A DNA stretch of 64,000 nucleotides from Bacillus haynesii. GTDB taxonomy: Bacteria > Bacillota > Bacilli > Bacillales > Bacillaceae. The stretch covers positions 52,094 to 116,093 of the forward strand of contig NZ_MRBL01000011.1 of NCBI RefSeq assembly GCF_001969855.1. The letters run 5' to 3'. The notes below the pieces were generated by a model. The model was not told the origin of the DNA and did no database searches. It was given only the letters and a program-made list of their open reading frames with translations. A program made the translations under genes and the position numbers. This document shows, one piece after another, positions 43,595 through 50,137 of the stretch. Numbering within the stretch: position 1 is the stretch's first letter; the number at the start of each line of letters is the position of its first letter.

Positions 43595-44153
43595 ATAAAC
43601 GATTCTCCTTCACATAGACCTTCACTTCGTCAGGGATTAAGTAATCTGTCGGCTGCTGATTTTTAATGCGGTCCCTGAGTAAAGATGATGACACTTCAAA
43701 AATAGGCACATCGACAAAAACGAGCGGATACGGCGTCTCAATTTGAAAGCCGGGCCGCTTCACCCCGACAAATTGAATCATGTTGACAAGCTTGTCAATG
43801 TTTGACCATTTCGGCAGGTATTCCACCATATCCGCGCCGATAATAAAGTAAAACTCATGGTCAGGGTATCGGTCTTTCAGCAGGCGAACGGTATCAAATG
43901 TATAAGAAGGGCCTTCCCTTTCGAGTTCGATCGTCTCCAGTTTAAATTGCTCTTTCCCCGAAATGGCGAGCTTCAGCATTTCCGCCCTGTGCATACTTAG
44001 CGAAAACGAGTTTTTTTGTTTATGCGGCGGAATTTGGTTGGGCATGAACCAAATTTCATCAAGATCCAGTTTGTACAGGACTTCATTTGCTATTAATAAA
44101 TGCCCGTTGTGCGGAGGATCAAATGTCCCTCCAAAAATCCCGATTTTCCTCAT
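43584..44153 (-). CDS. nadD: Nicotinate-nucleotide adenylyltransferase
   Basis: 189-residue NaMN adenylyltransferase of NAD synthesis. [13 protein letters not shown] (HxGH) near residue 8 and the C-terminal [10 protein letters not shown] (SSTxxR type) are intact. ATG at 44153 with AAAGGTGG upstream; the GTG at 44162 overlaps that site. B. subtilis YqeJ. Confidence 0.96.
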   Translation of the reverse strand: MRKIGIFGGTFDPPHNGHLLIANEVLYKLDLDEIWFMPNQIPPHKQKNSFSLSMHRAEMLKLAISGKEQFKLETIELEREGPSYTFDTVRLLKDRYPDHEFYFIIGADMVEYLPKWSNIDKLVNMIQFVGVKRPGFQIETPYPLVFVDVPIFEVSSSLLRDRIKNQQPTDYLIPDEVKVYVKENRLYET

Positions 44154-44171
44154 GATTACCACCTTTAAGCG

Positions 44172-44462
44172 TTAAGGAAGCTCAATTTTTTTATTTTCTT
44201 TTGACTCCTTATATAGCACAATAATGTTTCCGATCGTCTGCACCAGTTCAGCGCGCGCTCCACCCGCCAGCGCTTCGGCTACTTCCTCTTTAGGCTGCTC
44301 GCAGTTTTGCAGCACGCTCACCTTGATCAATTCCCTGGCTTCAAGAGCTTCACTGATTTGTTTGATCATATTGTCGTTGACTCCGCCTTTGCCGACTTGA
44401 AAAATCGGTGACAGATGATGCGCTTCCCGGCGCAAATAGCGTTTTTGTTTTCCTGTTAGCAT
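44172..44462 (-). CDS. yqeI: CRM-domain RNA-binding protein YqeI (YhbY)
   Basis: 96-residue CRM-domain protein linked to ribosome assembly. GxxG motif region in VGKGGVNDNMIKQISEALEA. AGGAGG precedes the ATG, which overlaps the aroE stop by seven bases. Confidence 0.94.
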   Translation of the reverse strand: MLTGKQKRYLRREAHHLSPIFQVGKGGVNDNMIKQISEALEARELIKVSVLQNCEQPKEEVAEALAGGARAELVQTIGNIIVLYKESKENKKIELP

Positions 44463-45292
44463 GATTTTCCTCCTAGTTGTTGCAATACAATTGATTTCAT
44501 TTTTTCCATATTCGGCTCATGTCCGGTCCACAGCTCAAAGGCAAGGGCCGCCTGGCCGATGAACATGCCGACTCCGTCCAATGTTTTCAAGCCTTTTGCT
44601 TCAGCCTCCTGCAGCAGGGCCGTTTTCAGCGGATTGTAGATAATATCGCATACAAGGCACGTTTCTTTCGCATTCGTCAATGAAAGCGGGGCAGCTTCGA
44701 TGTTCGGATGCATCCCGACCGACGTTGTTTGAATCACGATATCATATGCTGACAAGTCTGCTTCCGCTTCCTGCAACGACAAGGCTCGTGCCTCTCCTTC
44801 AAAACGCTGAGTGAATGCCAGTGCCTTTTCAGGCGTACGATTCGCAACGTCCAGCCGCTTCGGCGTTTCGGCTGCCAGAGTGGTAAATATCGCCCTCGCC
44901 GCACCGCCGGCTCCGATCAACAGTATCGAGAGCTCAGAAAGCGGACGATCAAGGGATGGTTTCAGCGATTTAAGAAACCCTGCTCCATCTGTATTATATC
45001 CGACCAGCCCTTCTTTTTCTCTTCTGACAGTGTTTACCGCCCCGAGAGCTTCGGCGCTTTCATCAATACGATCGAGATGCTTCATGATCGCTACTTTATG
45101 GGGGACGGTCACATTAAACCCTTGAATGCCGAGGGCCCGCATGCCTTTCACAGCATCTTCAAGATCTTCGTTTTCCACGCGAAAAGCGTGATAATGCCCT
45201 TCTAAAGAAAGATCCTGCAAAGCCGCATTATGGATGTCCGGAGACATGGAATGAGCCACCGGATTGCCAATCAGTCCGTATATCGGTTTCAT
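44456..45292 (-). CDS. aroE: Shikimate dehydrogenase
   Basis: 278-residue NADPH-dependent shikimate dehydrogenase. Substrate residues in NPVAHSMSPDIHN and NVTVPHK (catalytic Lys), YNTDGAGF, and the nucleotide-binding LIGAGGAARAI (about 127-137). AAGGGGAGAG precedes the ATG. B. subtilis name aroD. Confidence 0.97.
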   Translation of the reverse strand: MKPIYGLIGNPVAHSMSPDIHNAALQDLSLEGHYHAFRVENEDLEDAVKGMRALGIQGFNVTVPHKVAIMKHLDRIDESAEALGAVNTVRREKEGLVGYNTDGAGFLKSLKPSLDRPLSELSILLIGAGGAARAIFTTLAAETPKRLDVANRTPEKALAFTQRFEGEARALSLQEAEADLSAYDIVIQTTSVGMHPNIEAAPLSLTNAKETCLVCDIIYNPLKTALLQEAEAKGLKTLDGVGMFIGQAALAFELWTGHEPNMEKMKSIVLQQLGGKSC

Positions 45293-45311
45293 AACTCTCT
45301 CCCCTTAGCAC

Positions 45312-46412
45312 TTATATTAGAGATCTGCGCAAAAACACGTGAACGCCTTTAGGGGCGTGGGCGACAATTTTTTGGTTCGCCTCTTGGACGGTTACCCAGC
45401 CGAGGCCTGAGAATACAACATCCGTTTTCGGTTCTTTAATTGTAAACGTATGTTTGACAAGCTCCGGAAACGAGTCAAGATCTTCTTTTGCAGGGGGAGC
45501 GAGCATTTCCCCAGCGTGCTTTTCATACAGCTGATCCGCGTTTTCAAGCTTTGTTCTGTGGATGTTGAGTTCATTCGGCATATAGCATACAAACGAAGAC
45601 CTGCCTCCGCTTGCATAATCAAGCCGCGACAATCCGCCGAAAAACAGCGTCTGTTCTTCGTTCAGCTGGAAAGTCCGGGGCTTCAGTTCCTTTTTCGGCG
45701 TCAATATTTTCAGATCGCGTTTCGCGACATAGTGCGCCATTTGATGATGGTTGATGATTCCCGGCGTATCATACATCGCCGATCCGTCATCCAGAGGAAT
45801 TTCAATCGCATCAAGCGTCGTCCCCGGATATTGGGATGTCGTGATAATGTCGTCTTCTCCGGAAACCTCTTTAATAATCCGGTTGATAAATGTGGATTTC
45901 CCTACGTTCGTACATCCGACGACATATACATCTTTGCCTTGTCTGTAATGTTCGATTGCGTCGATTGCATCTTTCATCCCCTGCCCGCGCCCGGCGCTGA
46001 CGAGCAGCACATCAACGGGCCTTAAGCCAAGCTCTTTCGCTTCACGCTTCATCCAGTTCACAAGGCGCTCGCGCTTGACTGATTTAGGAAGAATATCTGC
46101 TTTGTTTCCTATTAATAAGATGGGATTGCCTCCGACAAAGCGGTTTAGTCCGTTGATCCAGCTTCCGTTGAAATCAAAGATGTCGACGATTTTCACGATG
46201 AGCGAATCCGTTTCTCCGATGCCGTGCAGAATTTTCAAAAAGTCATCGTCCGTCAGTGAAACATCCTGAATTTCGTTATAATTTTTCAATCTGAAGCAGC
46301 GCTGGCAGATGACGTTATCTTTTAACAGCGATGCTTCAGGCGCGTAGCCCAGTTTATTTTTATCTTCGGTTTGAATGGCGACTCCGCATCCGATACAAAC
46401 TACCTTTTCCAT
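45312..46412 (-). CDS. yqeH: Ribosome-assembly GTPase YqeH
   Basis: 366-residue circularly permuted GTPase needed for 30S assembly. N-terminal zinc finger (CIGCG and CQRCF), then G4 NKADIL before G1 GCTNVGKSTF and G3 DTPG, the permuted order. GGAGG precedes the ATG, three bases after the yqeG stop. Confidence 0.96.
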   Translation of the reverse strand: MEKVVCIGCGVAIQTEDKNKLGYAPEASLLKDNVICQRCFRLKNYNEIQDVSLTDDDFLKILHGIGETDSLIVKIVDIFDFNGSWINGLNRFVGGNPILLIGNKADILPKSVKRERLVNWMKREAKELGLRPVDVLLVSAGRGQGMKDAIDAIEHYRQGKDVYVVGCTNVGKSTFINRIIKEVSGEDDIITTSQYPGTTLDAIEIPLDDGSAMYDTPGIINHHQMAHYVAKRDLKILTPKKELKPRTFQLNEEQTLFFGGLSRLDYASGGRSSFVCYMPNELNIHRTKLENADQLYEKHAGEMLAPPAKEDLDSFPELVKHTFTIKEPKTDVVFSGLGWVTVQEANQKIVAHAPKGVHVFLRRSLI

Positions 46413-46415
46413 TCT

Positions 46416-46934
46416 TTAATCCTCCCACTGAATATGGCCTTTCCGTTTTAAAGCACTGAGAATTCTGCGTTCCACCTGGCGGTTGAAACGCGTAAAAAAG
46501 CCGTCGGAAGCAGCCACAGGCACGACAAGAATGGTATGGAACCCATTGCGGTTCCCTCCCAGCACATCTGTCATGAGCTGATCTCCTATGACAACGACGT
46601 CTTCTTTTTTAAGACCCATATTTTTGACGGCTTTTCTGAAAGCTCTGCCCATCGGCTTTTTCGCTTTGTAAATAAACGGAATATTAAGCGGTTCAGAAAA
46701 TATTTTGACGCGTTTTTCATTATTATTAGAGACAATTGTCACTTTAATGCCGTGCTCTTTCATCTCTTCAAACCACTCGATAAGACGCGGTGTCGCACTC
46801 GGCCTGTCCCATTCTACAAGCGTGTTGTCCAAATCCGTAATAATCCCTTTTACATTGCGCTCTTTTAGTTTTTCAGGGGTAATATGAAAAATATTTTTTA
46901 CAAATTCATCCGGCAAAAAAAACTTTTTTAACAC
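46416..46934 (-). CDS. yqeG: HAD-superfamily phosphatase YqeG
   Basis: 172 residues, subfamily IIIA. Nucleophile motif ITDLDNTLVEW (about 31-41), VTIVSNNN (motif II), KKPMG (motif III) and VIGDQLMTDVLGGNR (motif IV). GTG start at 46934 with AAAGGG upstream, matching family starts. First gene of the operon that ends with yqeM. Substrate not settled. Confidence 0.93.
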   Translation of the reverse strand: MLKKFFLPDEFVKNIFHITPEKLKERNVKGIITDLDNTLVEWDRPSATPRLIEWFEEMKEHGIKVTIVSNNNEKRVKIFSEPLNIPFIYKAKKPMGRAFRKAVKNMGLKKEDVVVIGDQLMTDVLGGNRNGFHTILVVPVAASDGFFTRFNRQVERRILSALKRKGHIQWED

Positions 46935-47057
46935 AAAGCCGCACCCTTTCCTTTCAATTACTGCTTCTTTTTTCAATGTGTCGAATCAAATCTAAAAGTG
47001 TCTTAAAAAATCGGCTGTCCGAAAAGTTTTCGACATATAATAGGATTCTTCAACAGG

Positions 47058-47157
47058 TGTGGATAAAATTACACACAGTATCCACTCATATTTCATCGAC
47101 CTTTTATTAAATTATAAACATGATACCCACAAGTTATCCACTTTTTGGTGTGGATAA
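47058..47157. promoter_or_regulatory. DnaA-box cluster upstream of sda
   Basis: Two perfect boxes TGTGGATAA (47058-47066 and 47149-47157), one 8/9 box TTATCCACT (47134-47142) and two 7/9 boxes (47078-47086, 47123-47131). DnaA is known to activate sda in B. subtilis, linking replication status to sporulation. The rest of 46935-47171 is AT-rich and non-coding. Confidence 0.85.
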
Positions 47158-47171
47158 CAGAACGATTGTTC

Positions 47172-47199
47172 TTGCCCAATATTCATGATAGATTATAGG
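47172..47199 (+). promoter_or_regulatory. Candidate sda promoter
   Basis: TTGCCC, 16-base spacer, TATAGG, just downstream of the DnaA boxes and about 85 bases before sda. Confidence 0.5.
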
Positions 47200-47284
47200 T
47201 ACTTCAAACAAAGATCATATAACTTAACATTTTATGCTTATTCCAAACAGGTTATTCCAATTTTTATGAGGAGGTGTCTTCCCC

Positions 47285-47443
47285 ATTAAATGGGTACCGA
47301 GTATGAAAAAGCTGTCTGATGAACTTTTAATAGAATCATACATTAAAGCAAATGAGATGAATTTGAACCGCGAATTCATCGAGCTGATTGAAACCGAAAT
47401 CAAAAGAAGGTCGCTCGGTCATCTGCTTTCCGTCTCTTCATAG
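47285..47443 (+). CDS. sda: Sporulation checkpoint inhibitor Sda
   Basis: Helical-hairpin inhibitor of the sporulation kinases KinA/KinB. The core [20 protein letters not shown] and the [14 protein letters not shown] helix are plain. Two starts are possible: ATT at 47285 (52 residues), placed eight bases after a perfect AGGAGGTG, or ATG at 47303 (46 residues), which is 26 bases from it. The ribosome-binding site spacing favours the ATT, giving a start codon of the rare infC type. Preceded by DnaA boxes. Confidence 0.9.
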   Translation: MKWVPSMKKLSDELLIESYIKANEMNLNREFIELIETEIKRRSLGHLLSVSS

Positions 47444-47532
47444 CTCAAGCACTCCCGGGCGCTCTTGCTGCTTTTTTTCACTTAGGTTGATATTATATCA
47501 CTTGAATAATACGCTTACTACTGTTTTTCATG

Positions 47533-47557
47533 AAAAAACACCTCTCTAAAAGAGGTG
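47533..47557 (-). terminator. Terminator of the YjcZ-like gene
   Basis: CACCTCT-N5-AGAGGTG hairpin followed by TTTTTTC on the minus strand. Confidence 0.8.
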
Positions 47558-47713
47558 CTATTTGAAGAATCCGTGAGGACTAAGCCAGTAGAACCCGCCG
47601 ATGACCAGCAGGACGACTAAAAGGACGACAACGAACGCATATCCGTATGCGGCGCCTGCATATCCGGGATAAGCCGGGTACGAACACGGACCAGCGGGAA
47701 AAGGATATCCCAT
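47558..47713 (-). CDS. YjcZ-family sporulation small membrane protein
   Basis: 51 residues: a Gly/Tyr/Pro-rich N-terminus (MGYPFPAGPCSYPAYPGY), then one transmembrane helix (FVVVLLVVLLVIGGFYWL) and a short tail. The last part resembles the YjcZ/YhfZ class of tiny Bacillus spore-associated proteins. The ATG at 47713 has GGAGG nine bases upstream and a terminator follows. Function unknown. Confidence 0.8.
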   Translation of the reverse strand: MGYPFPAGPCSYPAYPGYAGAAYGYAFVVVLLVVLLVIGGFYWLSPHGFFK

Positions 47714-47790
47714 CGCATCATTCCTCCTTTGGACTGTTATAGTAACAGCCTATGAAGAAAAAGGAGAAATGGCTAGGCCTTTTACTTAAA

Positions 47791-48522
47791 TCAAGAAGTT
47801 TTTATGACTTTACTTTCATTAATTCCTTCAAAAATAATTCGCGCGCCTTTTGGGGTTAAGTGATTTCCCGATGGGTCGATAAACCCCGAATGGATCAGCT
47901 TCTCATCTGTAGCTCCGCCTGCTTTTTTCACGATGTTTTTCCAGTTGTCGATTAGCGGAACATCAAGTTCACGCGCCGTTTCCCTTGTGACGTCATTATA
48001 GGAATCGTGCCATTTACGCGCTCCTCCGTATTTTTCAAACGAAGCAGCCCGGTATCTTGCATAATAAAAGATGTTGTCCCCGCTTCCTTCGACGATCGGC
48101 AGGCACGTCATTAATATCGGCTCTATCCCGCGGCGGCGGCTTTCTTTAACAAAATAATAGAGGTTTTCTTTAAACCTTTTTTTAGATACGCGCGGCAGCC
48201 CTTTCGCAAGAATTGCTGCATCATTTGTTCCGAACATGATAAAAAGATATGCCGGCTGCTTATCCAGCACATCCTTCCTGAACCGAAACCTGGCGTCTTC
48301 CGTCGTTTCTCCACCTATTCCTGCATTATTTATTTTGTACTGCCCTTGAAGGGAAGTCTGAAGTAAATTGACCCACTTTTCCGCTTTTGGATAATCGCGA
48401 AATTGCCAATTTGAGCCGCGTGTATTGCTGTCTCCAAATGCTACGACTTTTCTGGGATCGTCCTCTCCGCAGCCTGAAAGCAGAAGCAGAAAGACGAGGA
48501 CCATCACCAAGCTTTTTTTCAT
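47791..48522 (-). CDS. yqeF: GDSL/SGNH-family lipoprotein YqeF
   Basis: 243 residues. Lipoprotein signal with LLLLSGC lipobox (Cys about 18). SGNH hydrolase blocks: VAFGDSNTRGSNW (Ser nucleophile), NAGIGGET, MFGTNDAA, and DPSGNHLTPKGA with the catalytic Asp/His. Probably a secreted, membrane-anchored esterase. GGAGGTG lies six bases before the ATG at 48522. Confidence 0.88.
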   Translation of the reverse strand: MKKSLVMVLVFLLLLSGCGEDDPRKVVAFGDSNTRGSNWQFRDYPKAEKWVNLLQTSLQGQYKINNAGIGGETTEDARFRFRKDVLDKQPAYLFIMFGTNDAAILAKGLPRVSKKRFKENLYYFVKESRRRGIEPILMTCLPIVEGSGDNIFYYARYRAASFEKYGGARKWHDSYNDVTRETARELDVPLIDNWKNIVKKAGGATDEKLIHSGFIDPSGNHLTPKGARIIFEGINESKVIKTS

Positions 48523-48666
48523 TCGTTCCACCTCCAAAAGCCAATACTACGATCATATAGGAGAGAAGCCGCACTTTCAACGGGAGAAATCTCTGTCATC
48601 CTGCAAGCGTTTAGTCCTTGCTATGCCTTTAACCTGTCCCCACTGTTTAAAAACATTCGTATTGGT

Positions 48667-49431
48667 TCACGGTTTTCCGACAAATAAAGAATAAGTTTTG
48701 ACAGGTCGAAATCCTAATTTTTCAGCGAGACGGAGCGATGCGTCGTTTTGCCGGTCGCAATCCCAGCGCGGTTTCAAGCGGTTCTCTAGTGCATGCGCGA
48801 TAAAGGCGCTGGCGCAGCGGACTGCAAACCCCCGCCCCCTGTAATCCGGGTGTGTTGCGATATCAACTTCGGCAAAGCGTTCCGAACAAAAAATGGTGAC
48901 ACATTCACTGGCGGTCACACCATCATGCAACACTTTAAACCCGAAACCGTTCTTCAAAAAACGGCTGGTCTCTCCCCAATACTCATCAGCGTATTTTCCA
49001 GTAAAATTCGCGCTTTTTTGAAGGTCATCTTCAGAAAATCTTTCAACCCCATCAAATGCTGCGCCTCGATTACGATCCTCTTTTCCGAGGAAAAATGACA
49101 CGCGCTCCATTTGCTGCAGCGGATCGCCAAGCCCCCCGATTAAAAAGGCGTCCCATTCTTCAGAAGCCGAAAACACGGTAAAGCGTGCTCCGTTCCTCTG
49201 TTCATTCAAATAATGAAGCCACTCGCTTCTTCCGCTGCCCGGAACGTTTCCAGCGACATAATAAATCCCGGAAGTTGTCCGAAAAAGAGCTGTGGCCGGT
49301 GTGAGGAAATCATCGACATAGACGTTTCCTTCGATGATTCCTTCGGCTATCGCATGTGCGAATGTCGGGCTTTCTTCCGTTAACAAAACCTTTGCTTTTC
49401 GTTTTTCACTCGATTTCAGTTCAATCATCAT
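48667..49431 (-). CDS. GNAT-family acetyltransferase
   Basis: About 254 residues beginning MMIELKSSEKRK. The C-terminal half is a GNAT fold: HPDYRGRGFAVRCASAFIAH is the acetyl-CoA loop and WDCDRQNDASLRLAEKLGF the following helix, like the GNAT_acetyltran (PF12746-type) group. The substrate is unknown. GGGGGAG lies just before the double ATG at 49431/49428; the longer frame to 49527 overlaps the DUF2294 gene without its own ribosome-binding site. Confidence 0.78.
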   Translation of the reverse strand: MMIELKSSEKRKAKVLLTEESPTFAHAIAEGIIEGNVYVDDFLTPATALFRTTSGIYYVAGNVPGSGRSEWLHYLNEQRNGARFTVFSASEEWDAFLIGGLGDPLQQMERVSFFLGKEDRNRGAAFDGVERFSEDDLQKSANFTGKYADEYWGETSRFLKNGFGFKVLHDGVTASECVTIFCSERFAEVDIATHPDYRGRGFAVRCASAFIAHALENRLKPRWDCDRQNDASLRLAEKLGFRPVKTYSLFVGKP

Positions 49432-49459
49432 GACTCCCCCTCGAACTTGAGGCAGATCG

Positions 49460-49834
49460 TCAAGCCCCGCTCGCTGATTCGGTGCCGTCTTCAATATTGC
49501 CGTCAAAGATAAAAACAGACACCGCAATATCCTCCTGAATTTTAATGTCTGTAAAAAGGTGCTCCAGCTTCGCTCCGATGAGCTGCTCCATTCCTTCCGG
49601 GACGTGATTGGAGTAGTGTTTCTGAATCAAGGTCGTCCTTGCCGCATGCACCATCTCCCTTCCCTCTGATGTACTTGCGATAAATTGCTCGCTCGCCGTC
49701 AAATTGCCGTACAGTGTCGAAACTGCCATATTGTCGACAAAGACCGTGCGAATCCGTTCAGGCCCCTTGCCAAACAGCTCTTTTCGAAGCTTGCGGATCA
49801 TATCGTTGAATTCATGGATTTTTTTAGACATCAT
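49460..49834 (-). CDS. DUF2294 family protein
   Basis: 124 residues, begins MMSKKIHEFNDMIRKLRKEL. The conserved GPERIRTVFVDNMAV and GREMVHAARTTLI blocks put it in DUF2294 (YbcI-like), a family of unknown biochemical role. GGAAGGGG precedes the start. It lies beside, but divergent from, the formate dehydrogenase operon. Confidence 0.75.
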   Translation of the reverse strand: MMSKKIHEFNDMIRKLRKELFGKGPERIRTVFVDNMAVSTLYGNLTASEQFIASTSEGREMVHAARTTLIQKHYSNHVPEGMEQLIGAKLEHLFTDIKIQEDIAVSVFIFDGNIEDGTESASGA

Positions 49835-49914
49835 GCATACCCCTTCCGTTTAAACCTTCCACCTGTCTCGATGTCCCCTTAGACATTTCACTTGGTTAAA
49901 ATTTTCCTATTCTA

Positions 49915-49943
49915 TTGAATTATAATCAATATCACTTTATAAT
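49915..49943 (+). promoter_or_regulatory. Candidate promoter of the formate dehydrogenase operon
   Basis: TTGAAT, 17-base spacer, TATAAT on the plus strand, giving a leader of about 185 bases before fdhF. Confidence 0.6.
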
Positions 49944-50048
49944 AAAAGCCGGGCTGATGGATTTATAATACCGTCGTGTTATGAATCTATCGAATTCTGA
50001 CAATATAGGATTGGTCTGTTAGTAAGCTTTGCTAGTAAACTATTCCGC

Positions 50049-50110
50049 CATGTATGTTTATACCGCTTTCCGCACCGGGATCGGTATATATGTACATGGC
50101 TTTTTTGAGT
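50049..50110 (+). promoter_or_regulatory. Inverted repeat with T run in the fdhF leader
   Basis: Arms 50049-50065 and 50082-50098 pair at 14 of 17 positions around a 16-base loop, and the 3' arm is followed by GGCTTTTTTG. It stands 28 bases before the fdhF ribosome-binding site. It may be a leader terminator or a regulator site. No other feature seen in 49944-50048. Confidence 0.5.
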
Positions 50111-50137
50111 TTGAAAACATGATGGAGGGAAATGAAG

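Noticed and set aside
47444..47480. Intrinsic terminator after sda
   Set aside because: A CAAG/CTTG stem with a T run exists but the inner part is mismatched; too weak to call.
49460..49527. Extension of the GNAT gene (48667-49431) to 49527
   Set aside because: It would overlap the DUF2294 gene and has no ribosome-binding site; GGGGGAG sits before 49431.
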